Under the pieces are notes generated by a model. That model had not been told where the DNA came from. It made no database searches and saw only the letters and a list, made by a program, of their open reading frames with translations. Below are positions 51,134-61,664 of a stretch of DNA of 64,000 nt, one piece after another (the stretch's first letter is position 1; every line of letters begins with the position of its first letter). A program made the translations under genes and the position numbers. The DNA is from Cheiracanthium punctorium (Eukaryota; Arthropoda; Arachnida; Araneae; Cheiracanthiidae): the NCBI GenBank assembly GCA_038373885.1, contig JAWZYV010014418.1, forward strand, positions 434,001 through 498,000, in the 5' to 3' direction.

Positions 51134-51390
51134 TACTAATCATTTTTTTTAATTTCTTGATTTATATTTAAACTCATATGTTCACATATTGTTCATAAAC
51201 TTCTTTTAAATTTCATATGGAAGCGAATGTATTTCTTCATTAAGGGGACCAGGAATGAGAAAATTTTTACCAGTTTTTATTTATTTTTTTATTTATTGTT
51301 TTTGCTTGTATGATACTAGTTAAACAAAGTGGAAGTTGGAAAAATTCTGCGCTTTTCAAACAATCCCTTTATAACTGACGTAGATAAATT

Positions 51391-51726
51391 TAGTTCAAAT
51401 ATTCGCCACCAGGGGGCGTTTATTAATGAATTACACACTTACGACTGGCGCTTTATTTAGACTTGAAACATTTGGTAAGTCGTGATAATCCAAGAACTCT
51501 ATCTGATATTAAAGACAGCATTTCACAACTTGTTCGTAGCATTTCCCCGGAGCACACTGCGGTCATCTTTGCTAAATGCTCTATTACGATTCCAGATGGT
51601 AGCTGACAATGATGCCCGTCATGTTGAACATCTTTTGTTGTAATAATATTTGTAAACTATCGCAAATGTATGCTAAATTTGTAATTCATTTTAAAAAATG
51701 CTCCCTGGTGGCGAATATTTGAACTA
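51391..51726. mobile_element. Inverted-repeat element holding a transposase tail
   Basis: The left arm 51391-51434 (TAGTTCAAATATTCGCCACC...) and the right arm 51681-51726 are 44-46-bp inverted repeats that differ at only a few positions. Between them lies the end of a mariner-type transposase. The mariner-like end GGACACCCTCTA at 51849-51862 may mark the real right terminus of a larger element; the matching left terminus was not found. Confidence 0.65.
51436..51643 (+). pseudogene. Mariner/Tc1-type transposase, C-terminal remnant
   Basis: Translation gives LKHLVSRDNPRTLSDIKDSI, then SQLVRSISPEHTAVIFA, then after a one-base shift near 51577 NALLRFQMVADNDARHVEHL ending at TAA 51641-51643. The pattern NP-TL-(E/D)-(L/I)-K-D-I...F-R...NG-H-(L/I)-E is the usual C-terminal tail of mariner/Tc1 transposases. 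The catalytic region is missing, so the copy is inactive. It differs clearly from the remnant at 35212-35418 and represents another lineage. Confidence 0.7.
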
Positions 51727-51862
51727 TTTTTTTTTTTTAATTCTCTGAAACAAATTCTCATACCTTCATCAAATCCTACACAAAATTTCATAACTTTCTC
51801 AACAATAATTTCGTCTGTAGACAACGATGACATAGTGTCGTTCAATTTCGGACACCCTCTAT

Positions 51863-53309
51863 TTATATTCATAAACGTGGTATAATCTTTAAATTTGTTT
51901 TCGACGATACACGCTTTTTAATGTTAGGTTTCTGTTTCTATTACAAGGAAAATCAAAATTTTATGACGTATGTAGTTTTAAAAGTTCTTTATTTTAACAC
52001 CATGTTTTCTGATTAATTGAAAATTTTTATATCACAGGAAAACAAAGAAAATGCAATTTGATAAATGAGTTGCATTTAAAATTTTGAATTCCCTTGTAAT
52101 TAATCACTGGGAGAAAAATAGCTGTTGAAGTATGTAAAATATATCCATTTACTAACATTCCTAAAATTTTTAGGTTGACAGGATGTAAAGTTTTTGAGTT
52201 ACACATGCATTAATTAGAAGAATTTAACACGTCAGGCATAGGGAGTAACGATCCCCTTAACATTTCTTTCATCTTCCCGGTCCCCGGTACACTCTAGAGC
52301 TTTAAAATTGGCATCGTATTTATGTATATTATGTTTAAACTTTTCACTTTGAAATTTTCAAGCTTTGTTATAACAGGATTAAGAACTGACATGAGAAAGT
52401 ATCATGAGCATCACAGCATATTGTGAATTATTCAAAATAGTGTGCATTCAGAGAAGTAAATATACTTCCATTTATTACATTCTCAAAAAGAAATGCTATT
52501 TTTAAATTATATTTTATGTACATAATAATAAGTGAAATTACGTAGCTGAATTATTTAGTGTAACTTCTTTGCATATAATAGCTGTTTGTAAAATTCATAT
52601 TTGAATTTTGTAATGAATAATTGTTACCAATCGTACATGCTAAATGCATTAAGGAATGTGAGATATTTTGTGTCTAAGAAGTTGAAATTGGCCTTAAACA
52701 CTTTTTGTAAAGTTTTGAATTAGATATAAATGAGAATTTTGCATTGATTATGTCTCTACTATAAAGTTATTTTGTATATGGATTATATTAACTGAAGTCT
52801 CACACACTGATTGTTTAAGCAATTTCTGTTCACTTAAAGCATCTATGTGAGCTTTGAAATCACTGTCAACTGTCCTATATGTAAGGAACCTATGACTAAT
52901 TGAGGGAAATATGGTGACTAACTTGTGTATTCAACTTTAAGAAATAAAAATGATTGTGAAATGTAAAGATTTAATGTATTAAAAAAACACTGAATAAACT
53001 TAATAAAGAATACACAAAGTATCTTTTTAATTAGCAATAAAATTACAGTTTCTCCAAGTATTGAATACTAAGTAAAAGTTTCCACTTTCATTTTGAGAAC
53101 AGCTATGTTTCTACTAGGCAAAGAATATCTTAAGAAATTAGAGGAATCTTATTTTATTTTATGGTGTCATTTTATCTATATAATGATCATCGTTTCTCAA
53201 ACAACTATAATTGACTTAAATATTATTTTGAGTAAGAGAATTACATTTCTTTTTTTTTATTTACCACTTGTATTTGAATGATCCTGTTAAAATACAATAT
53301 GATTATATA
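51863..53309. other. Gene-poor interval downstream of the sushi gene
   Basis: Nothing is recognised. It could contain further 3' UTR sequence of the sushi gene if the transcript extends to the second 71-bp repeat. Confidence 0.5.
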
Positions 53310-53355
53310 GTAACATGAGGTGTTCAGTAACATGAGGTATATAGTAACATGAGGT
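53310..53355. repeat. Short tandem repeat of an AGTAACATGAGGT unit
   Basis: Three near-copies of AGTAACATGAGGT lie in tandem, separated by TATAT or TTC spacers, directly before the second 71-bp repeat copy. Confidence 0.7.
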
Positions 53356-53425
53356 GTGCCAACAACTTCACAAATGTGTCCGGAAAGCTGCTTGTACAAA
53401 GCCACCTTCAATGTTTTTCCATTTA
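53355..53425 (+). repeat. 71-bp direct repeat, copy 2
   Basis: Copy 2 of the segment at 50986-51056, 70 of 71 bases identical. It is preceded by three short tandem units of AGTAACATGAGGT (about 53310-53355) and followed by AACAAATAAAG, which includes a potential polyadenylation signal. Confidence 0.9.
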
Positions 53426-53467
53426 ACAAATAAAGTATTGGGCAAAACAAAACCAAATTTTATAGAC

Positions 53468-54079
53468 GTAAGTGGAGCATGGGATTTCGATTTTTAAAGA
53501 AAAAAATTAGTACCAAAAGTCGCCACCATGGGAAATATTGCGTCTGTTGACCGAATACTGAACCGAATATTTTACCGGCGCTGTTAGAGTTACTGTAGTT
53601 TCAAACATCATATTTTCCAATTATGTTACGTTCATCAGTCCTTTTCGTACATTCTTTAACCGCCGAAATTCACAAAGGCAGCAATGGCATTCTTGTTCTG
53701 CTGCTAACAAAGATTGATTGACAAAGAACTGTCCTGTAAGGAATGAGCCACCGAAATTGACCTCCAAATAATGAGAAAGCCAATTGGCTTCAAAAATATA
53801 ATGCAACGTTTTGAAACTACAGCAACTTTTGCACAGCAACCAGTCCGGGGTTAACGCAAAGCGGTTAGTCTGCAAAATGTTGAAGATGTTGAAACTGCTT
53901 CAAGCCAGTTGACCTCAAGATGATGAGAATTCTCCCAGCCTTTCTTCTTGTATCGGTAATCGCAACGAAGAACGTGATTGTGCAAATTAAGGCATTTTAC
54001 TTTGTAAACAGCGTCAACATTTCCCCTAGTGGTGACTTTTGGTACTAATTTTTTATCGAAATTCTATGGTCCACCATGT
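53468..54079. mobile_element. Mariner-like element with inverted repeats of about 80 bp
   Basis: The left arm (53468-53550) and right arm (about 54001-54079) share ATTTCGAT, then AAAAATTAGTACCAAAAGTC, then GGGAAAT and the CGCTGTT-like stretch, in opposite orientation; TA precedes both ends. The interior has only degenerate open frames on either strand and no transposase motif I can name. Non-autonomous. Confidence 0.7.
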
Positions 54080-56952
54080 ATGCCCATCAAATTTGGTCAT
54101 GTTTCATCTAGTATTTTACTCGTTAGAGGACTCTAAACACTGCACATTATTTTAAAACCATCATGTAGTATCTTTTAGGAGCAAACTGGCCTCATTCAAA
54201 ATAAATAATCGTAAACTCACGATTAATTTCTTATTATGGAAATATGATTAATTTCTTAATTTATCATAATTCCAAAATCACTAATCAAAATTTAATGTAC
54301 AAGGCCAATATTTTCCTGATAGCAGTGATAAATGGTGAATATTTCAACTTTAAAATAAATATTGTATGCTTAAAGTTTGCAAAACGAATGTTTCCTCAGT
54401 AATGATGATGTATAGGAAATATTTCAGCTTTCAGATTTATGATGCAAATATATCGAATCAATATTTTGTGTACATTGACTTGCAATAGTTACCCAATATA
54501 AGCTTTACATAAGAAGTATTCGAAAGAAACTTCCAAAATGGAAGAGGTCATCCCTTCAATATTTCAGTGGAATATTGTTTTGCTACTGGTAAATACTCAC
54601 TTTAGTAATAGGAAACACTTTAGCAACAGATAAAAGCTATCCCAATATTTGACAGGATTTTTTTTTTTTTGGAAATGTTGGTTAATTATAGTTTATATGT
54701 GTTCTTAATTGTTCATTGGTGATGGAAATAATAATAAAAAAGACACTGATCTGTTAAATTAAGCTTTATTTAGCGTATCACATAAGACACACTATCAGAC
54801 GTATAACAATGTGCGTTAGTAAATGAAGCCAACGTACGAGGTTACGCACTATGCCACAAATAGGGTTGAACATCACAGCCTATGTAAAAGGGTATAAAAG
54901 AGCTATTGCCAGAAGTTGTAAGAAAGACGCTTTCTGCAATCTGAAAAAGAATAATAATAAGAAAAAAAAAGGTACATAACTTAATATAAAAATGATTAGT
55001 AATCTTTGAATGAAGAAGAATTGGGGTGTTTCAAGTACAACCATGTAAGTATTTCAACGTTGTGAATGGTGGTCATGTGGTGAAAATAGCCCATAACTTA
55101 TTAGAACGAAGCTTTCCTTGAGGGACCACCTTGTGGACCATAGAAAATCGGTCTTTCAGAGAAGAGATCTCTGAGTAGAGGTAATCAGAGAAAGAAACTG
55201 TCATGCAATATATATATAACATAACAAATCAAAAGCCTGCTAAAATCCCAAATTTCTAGAACTACGCAGTTTGAATTCAGTTGGAACAGAGAAATTCGCT
55301 TTCAAAAGCCGCATCTAATACACGGTCCCTTGCAATTAATTCCTTTGTAATTTTGTAGATGGTCCCAGCGCCCAGTCAGTCTGGCGTCTTAAAAGTCATA
55401 ACAAACCTTGAAAAACCGCTGCGCAGATTTTGGGTTTGGCCAATAATTACAATGTGCATGGGTCATGTGACATGACCTCAGAAGTTAATAAAAGGGTCTG
55501 ACGTAGCCCAGGAGCAATTTTTTCGCGTGACCGCAACTGCCAAAGAAATTTGTATCAAATCGTCCAATAAAATCATGTAATTGCACTTAAGACTCCCGAC
55601 TCATTTTTCCAAAGGTAGCCATACGTGTGCCCGAGGATCGCTCCCGGCGTTTGCCGGCCAGCGAAGTCCGGCCAGGATGCTACAATAAGGGCTCTAAGCC
55701 AGACTCCCGAGACGCCTCGCCTAATGCCCAACGCCGAGAATGGGAAATGAGTTTGCCTCAACAGCCTCGCCTCCTCCGGTACACGACAACATCCTTCCCG
55801 TAGCTGTCTATGCTACACACATATATATATATTACAGAAAACTCATATTTAATGAATTTATTATAAGCCAATACAGCTTTAATGAAATATTTCCACTAGT
55901 TTGACAAAGGACAATCGCTTTTAAAGAAAAGCATCAAATTTGAAGTAAAACTGGAATCTGCAACCACTTCGAGATTTTGTACAAGGGGGGGGGGGCAATT
56001 CTACCTTTCATCTGAAAAATTGAAAAACTGTCTTTCAGGGGAAAGGGGGTAAATAGTAGTATTTTAATGGAAGAAAAATTAACTCTAGCTAGACACTACG
56101 GACAAGAATTTTTTTTTTTTCTACGTGCAGAAAATTGCCTACGGACAAGAAATAAATGGTTTTTATGAGAGGTGGTCTTTAAGAAAGGTTTTACTATCTT
56201 TTGTAAACGGCAGAAAGCTATGTAAGCCTTGTAGTTATGAAAGAACATATGTATACCTTAGGAAAGAGCAGCTGCTTGATGTTTTGCATACTGTGCTGAC
56301 ATTGTATTGGTATTGTTCGTCGAAAGCAAGACTTTCAAAATATATTAGTCTTTAGGGCCAGTTATTATTTTATTTACAGCGTCCACCACTGCTAATATTT
56401 TAGCTGAAGATATTTCTACTAATTAGATATTTATGCTTCATAATTTGCGTTTTCTGAAAATTTGACATTTTCTGAAATATATATATATATATATAATATA
56501 TAATAGCTTACTTACGTAAAGTGAAATCCCAAGAAAATCCATTGATAAAGTGAAAAAAATATAAAAATAAAAAAGTAAATTTTAATAAGTAAGTAGGATA
56601 TCGGGAAGAGAAAACATGTACGTAAAAGCCATTTGATAGGTGTAATAAATCACTGAAATATAATTAATTGAAGTACAATAAACTAGCTTTGCAAACATTA
56701 ATGGAATATTTCAAAATATTTGCATAAAACATCAAAATTTTAGAAAACGCAAGCTGTGGATTGCGTCAATAGCGTTACAGGAAAAAAACTGACACAAAAG
56801 CATTAGTATTTGTGCACGCACACATATTACGAATGAAATAGTTTCCTTCATAGGTTAACCAAGTCGGACCTGAATTAATAAGTCTTCCACTGCCTTCACG
56901 GCTATAGTTATATGTCGCCATCTAAGAGCATATGTGAGAACATATTTCTAGT
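54080..56952. other. Intergenic region with a G+C-rich block
   Basis: No gene recognised. TATAAAAG at 54894 and AATAAAAGGGTC at about 55485 are promoter-like. Bases 55576-55800 are unusually G+C-rich for this window. T, G and TA runs occur at 54659, 55984 and 56475. Confidence 0.5.
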
Positions 56953-56960
56953 CTTGCATG

Positions 56961-57137
56961 CAGCGGCGTAGCCAGAAATTTTTCATTGGGGGGGGGGGGC
57001 GGTTACGACTACTGCAACTCACATACATGGATACGTGTGTGTGATAAGGGAGTGAAGAATATACAATTTGTATGGCAAAAAATTCCTCATGGAGGGGGAG
57101 GGGTGACCCCCCTATCCCTCCGCTGGCTACGCCACTG
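56961..57137. mobile_element. hAT-like MITE, 177 bp, perfect 8-bp target duplication
   Basis: CAGCGGCGTAGCCAGAAAT and, reversed, CAGTGGCGTAGCCAGCGG are inverted ends. CTTGCATG flanks both sides (56953-56960 and 57138-57145). It shares GTGTGATAAGG, AGTGAAGAATATAC and GGCAAAAAATTCCTCATG-like sequence with the copy at 38626-38787, there in the opposite orientation. Confidence 0.88.
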
Positions 57138-57145
57138 CTTGCATG

Positions 57146-58252
57146 TATTATGAGTATGATATTTAATTTTAAAACTATAATCCCGATAAACGGGAAAAGA
57201 ACTCATCCAAGCATAGCAGAACCATCTCAGTAGGGCGAAGCTTAAAGGCCATGCATTTTTTTTTTTTGTTATTTTATTTCTCTGCGTCTTACCCCCTCAT
57301 TTTCCACCTTTCAATGTAGAAACTCCGTACAAAATGTTTCAGCAAAAATTTTTTTCTAAAGGTAGCTAGCTCAATTGACTTAAAAGTACAAAAATTTCAG
57401 ATAACTAGCTACACTTTACTCACGTATTTGCAATATAGTAATCCCATTAAATTTAAATTCTTAAAATTCATTAATTAAAATTTTTATATGATCCAACTGT
57501 AGAAAAAAATTAAGAACGAAAGAATATACAAATAATAATGGTAAATTTGCATACAAATTAAATGAATAAAATTATTTTTTTATTTGTTGAGAGAAATTTA
57601 TTTATGAGGATTTTATAAAACTATGTAATTCATTTAATTAAAAATTGTATACGGTGTTTAACTCAAGCTATTCAAATGCAGAAAAAAATAAGGGGAAGAA
57701 AATATGTAAAAATATTTATAAACAAGTAATATTTTGCACAAAATAAAAATCACTTGCAGAAAATAAAGTAAAAAATGTAAAATATTTTAACCTCCATTAA
57801 TCACGATAAAACTAATTTTAATATTGCATCAGAAATTATCTTAGAAGTTAATAACACGAGGGAATGAAAACTGACGATAATATGCTTTCAAGTTTTATCA
57901 ACACATGGCCATGCGAAGGTAAAAAGAAATTTAGTTCATCGAATACGAGAGCTTGAATTGTGTGTGTTAAAATTCAGCAAATAAAGCCATCCACTTCCAT
58001 TTTCGTAAAGGTTTTGGGCTAAAACTCCTGCAGCATTAATACGTTAACTTTTTAAATAAATATGTTTTGTTTATTGGCTACATTTATTCACATTATAGTA
58101 TTAATGATAAATCACACGAATTCGTCCGCCATCTTGTTTTTCGAAATACCGTTTAAGATACTAGACGCCTCCAAATCTTGAGAAATAGCATACTCCGTTA
58201 ACGTCCGCTACACGTGGGCATGCGCAATATTGTTGAAAACTAGTTTAGCAGA
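57146..58252. other. Gene-poor interval
   Basis: A+T-rich DNA with no recognised gene or element. Confidence 0.55.
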
Positions 58253-58260
58253 TAGCATTA

Positions 58261-58500
58261 AGGCCTATTTCTACTTGGAACGACCTCAATTTATTTCAAT
58301 GGCCGACGGGAGGCTGATACCGGAAGAAATCTCCCGTTCGTTTCTCCATCCTGTGGGGGGAGAGTAGTTAGCGGTTTTCACGCGTTAGCTTCTGTCGGTG
58401 GATCCCGACTGGTCATTAAAAAGCCATGAATGCTTGGAAGTTTAAATTGACCCCTCCCCCTTTAGTCTTGTCAACGAGAAGTCGAGTGAGAACAGGCCTT
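58261..58500. mobile_element. MITE of about 240 bp with 8-bp flanking repeat, copy 1
   Basis: AGGCCTATTTCTACTTGG at the left and, reversed, AAGGCCTGTTCTCACTCG at the right are inverted ends. TAGCATTA flanks both sides perfectly (58253-58260 and 58501-58508). The 8-bp duplication suggests a hAT-like origin. The interior resembles the next element in reverse. Confidence 0.75.
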
Positions 58501-58593
58501 TAGCATTAGCGGAAGAAGAGACAATATGTGAATATCCCCCCATTGCTAGCACCTTTAACTGTAAACGCTTGCTAAGATTTTTTGTGCACTATT

Positions 58594-58847
58594 TAAAGCT
58601 GTTCCTGAGTTGCATCTGTGTCGATGTGGCTACAGGGGGTAGAGGGGTATCTATCCTGCAAAATTTACGAGTCTTTAATGATCAATCGGGACCCAACGGC
58701 AGAAGCTAATCCTTGAAAGCCACGAACCACGTCTCTCACCCAATGGAGAGATCAACGGCAGATTTTCTCCCACGAGCATCTACTGCAATACATAGATTAA
58801 TTACCCTTGTAGTCCCGACAATCGCCCACAAGTCAGGAACAGCCTTT
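58594..58847. mobile_element. Related MITE of about 254 bp, copy 2, opposite orientation
   Basis: The left end AAAGCTGTTCCTGAGTTG and reversed right end AAAGGCTGTTCCTGACTTG are inverted repeats. Reading 58790 down to 58677 on the minus strand follows 58335-58427 of copy 1: AAATCTGCCGTT, CTCTCCAT, GGGTGAGAG, GTTAGCTTCTGCCG, TGGGTCCCGA and GTCATTAAA-like words in order. No clear target duplication is left. The 63-codon frame at 58713-58904 lies across it and is not a gene. Confidence 0.7.
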
Positions 58848-59278
58848 AGTAGGGTGCATCGTGAAAAACTTTTTTTCGAAATCGAAATGGAGGGGGTTGT
58901 ATAAAAGTGGCAATTTGGTTATTAATACTGTGAGAAATTTCCCAGAATTTTAGCTAATGTGTCAGACTAGAGCTTGAAAAAATTGTAATTTTAGTAAAAA
59001 TATCAGGTTTCATTTTTGTATGCCTGATTATTTAAATTATCAAGGGCTCTTATGTTACGTTTTAGAGATTTCAAGCAATTAAATACAGTATAACTAGAAT
59101 AGCTGTTCTTTGGTCGTAAATGAAACCGAGTTATGCTTAAAAAAAACCTTCTAATACAATAACACTCTCTATTGAAGCACAATTCAGTTAATTTTATATT
59201 AGGTTTCAAAATTTTCCGTAATATTAATTTAATGTTTAATTTAATGCCTTCTTTAGAGTGAAATTTCGCATGTCTTAA

Positions 59279-59554
59279 CCCATTTATGCCTTGCGTCCCT
59301 TTTTTGGGACGGCATTTTCGCTATTAGTCAAAAACGTTATTTATTTTTCCTAGCCTTTATTCATGAGTATTGAGCCTCAACTCGGCACAATATTTTAACA
59401 TGACCAAGTAAGATGTTGATATTTCGATTTTTATGCAAAATGATTTTAAAATAAATCATTCCTTGTTCAAGAAGTTGACATCAGAAATTTTTCTATTATT
59501 TCTGTTATCAGTAAAAATCGAAAAAAGTCGCAAAAATATCCAGGCACAAATGGG
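59279..59554. mobile_element. 276-bp TTAA-flanked MITE, copy 1
   Basis: The element has CCCATTTATGCC and, reversed, CCCATTTGTGCC ends and lies between TTAA at 59275-59278 and TTAA at 59555-59558. TTAA targets with CCC-starting inverted ends point to a piggyBac-like family. A GTCCC/GGGAC palindrome lies just inside the left end. Confidence 0.85.
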
Positions 59555-59558
59555 TTAA

Positions 59559-59834
59559 CCCATTCGTGCCTGGATATTTTTGCGACTTTCTTCGATTTTT
59601 GCTAACACCAGCAGTAATTGATAAATTTCTGATGTCAACTTTTTGAACAAGGGATGATTTCATTTAAAATCATTATGTATAAAAATTGAAATGTCAACAT
59701 CCTACTTGGCCATATTAAAATATTTTGTGAAATTGAGGTTCAATACTCGCGAATAAAGGCTAGGAAAAATAAATAACGTTTTCGAATGATAGCGAAAATG
59801 CCGTCCCAAAAAAGGGACGCTAGGCACAAATGGG
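59559..59834. mobile_element. 276-bp TTAA-flanked MITE, copy 2 (inverted)
   Basis: The same family in reverse orientation, sharing the central TTAA (59555-59558) with copy 1 and ending at TTAA 59835-59838. Copies 1 and 2 form a head-to-head palindrome of about 560 bp. Confidence 0.88.
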
Positions 59835-59838
59835 TTAA

Positions 59839-60288
59839 AGAGAGTTATTCAGTTTCATGGAAAACATCCTCCAGATCAATTGTAATTATAAAAGCGTATG
59901 AATTGATGAAAGTTTTCACTTTCAAGAAATGGCTTAGTGCCTTCAAGAATGATAAGCGCCAAACAAAACTTCACGCTATCTTTAGGCATACATATGTTAT
60001 TACATGTCACAACATTGCACACAGTTGTCAAGTATGTAAGACGGCAGATACCTGACAGCCACAGCTGGTAAAAGAAGAGTGACAGTGTTTAAAAGAGGGT
60101 TTGAATATAAATCATTCCGGTTTAAAAATGCAACGCTTCACGAATGCACTTAACAGAGATTATCATTGGATCGGATTTTATTTTTACACCGTTCGTTTTA
60201 CATTTAATCAAATATATTTTATTCTAACGAAGTATATTCAACATACATAATATATGTACGATTTTTCACACATTGTTCTTTTTAATAC
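59839..60288. other. Interval between TTAA elements
   Basis: No gene is recognised. The 89-codon frame at 59786-60055 begins inside copy 2 and lacks any known domain. Confidence 0.55.
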
Positions 60289-60292
60289 TTAA

Positions 60293-60568
60293 CCCATTTA
60301 TGCCTAGCGTCCCTTTTTTGGGACGGCAATATCGCTATCATTCGAAAACGTTATTTATTTTTCCTAGCTTTTATTCGCGAGTATTGAACCTCAATTCCAC
60401 AAAATATTTTAATATGGCCAAGTAGGATGTTGACATTTCAATTTTTATACATAACGATTTTAAATGAAATCATCCCTTGTTCAAAAAGTTGACATCAGAA
60501 ATTTATCAATTACTTCTGGTGTTAGCAAAAATCGAAGAAAGTCGCAAAAATATCCAGGCACGAATGGG
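60293..60568. mobile_element. 276-bp TTAA-flanked MITE, copy 3
   Basis: The same length and orientation as copy 1, with TTAA at 60289-60292 and 60569-60572. At variable positions (TAGCGTCCC, CGCGAGTATTGA, CAGGCACGAATGGG) it agrees with copy 2 and not with copy 1, so copies 2 and 3 are the closest pair. Confidence 0.9.
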
Positions 60569-60572
60569 TTAA

Positions 60573-61661
60573 ATACATATTTTACTTATTATTATTTATA
60601 TATGAAATTCCTACAATACCGATAACAATATAAAACGAAAAAAAATTAACTCACAAAAACTTTACAGGCTTTATTACCAGCACTACACTTAATTAAAAAA
60701 AAAATCCTTTACATGAATTTTTTAAACATTAATATTTTGCACATACAGAGAGATATGTTTATGTGTACATATACACATACATACGACAATTTTCCAAGGC
60801 TGGAGCAGTTTCGTTGATTTTTAATGTATCCATCCACTCACGTGTATTAGAAATTTTTAGTTGGGTCCAGCAATAAGCTAAAGTCGTTTTTTTCTCTCTT
60901 CCTGTTAACCCATTGAGATCATAAATATCCACCTGAAGATGAGCATTTTGACTTACACTATCTAAGTGCAATTTGTTTTATGTGTTTTTAAATAGAGCTA
61001 ATTCCGTGGCAGCATGCAAACAAATCATGCTTGGATAGTACTTTTGAAATAGAACTGGACATTTTTTTTGGGAGTCACTAAAGATTATCGTCCAACTTAA
61101 AAGGGTGGGTAAAAATGATGAAGGGAGGGTAATTTGAAAGGCTGGGCACAGATTTTTACCCCAAAGAAATACTTTCACCTTCAAGTAATGCACTTGAGAG
61201 AGATCAGTATACCCTCTTCTTTCACACACACCCCCTTTGTGTCTGTACAGAACTCACTCACAAATTTGCATTAGTCCGTTAGTGATCATAGGCGTAAATG
61301 GGACATGAAGTATCAATCATTATTTATAAAACGTGACACCCGAATAGGGAAAATGACAGTTATGGCAAATTATGTGAGTCATGCCGTCTGCAAAACGAAG
61401 TATGCTTTTGCTTTACTTTTGTACTTAGAAATCGAACTTTAATCGGATAGTTCAGATTCAATTAAAAAGAACCGCTGAAAAAAATAGAGGCCAGACATTA
61501 CTTAGAGAACTATATTACTTAAAGAAAAGATTCTGGATTCGTGAATTTGGTGAATATACATTTCTTCGTAAAAAGTTAGCACCAAAATAAGGTTAAGTAA
61601 GAAAGTAAGGACCATTTTTTAAAATAAATATATGGATGCGCATTTTATTATCTGACAAAAT
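60573..61661. other. Interval with a long minus-strand frame broken by one stop
   Basis: On the minus strand, 61229 down to 60759 is a single frame of about 157 codons with one internal TAA (60978-60980). No family is recognised, and there are no clear splice sites or transposon ends. It may be a decayed gene fragment or chance. Confidence 0.3.
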
Positions 61662-61664
61662 TAA

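Noticed and set aside
53621..53875. 84-codon minus-strand frame inside the long-armed element
   Set aside because: I could not find a transposase motif in it; the element appears non-coding.
58713..58904. 63-codon plus-strand frame
   Set aside because: It lies across MITE copy 2 and its inverted end.
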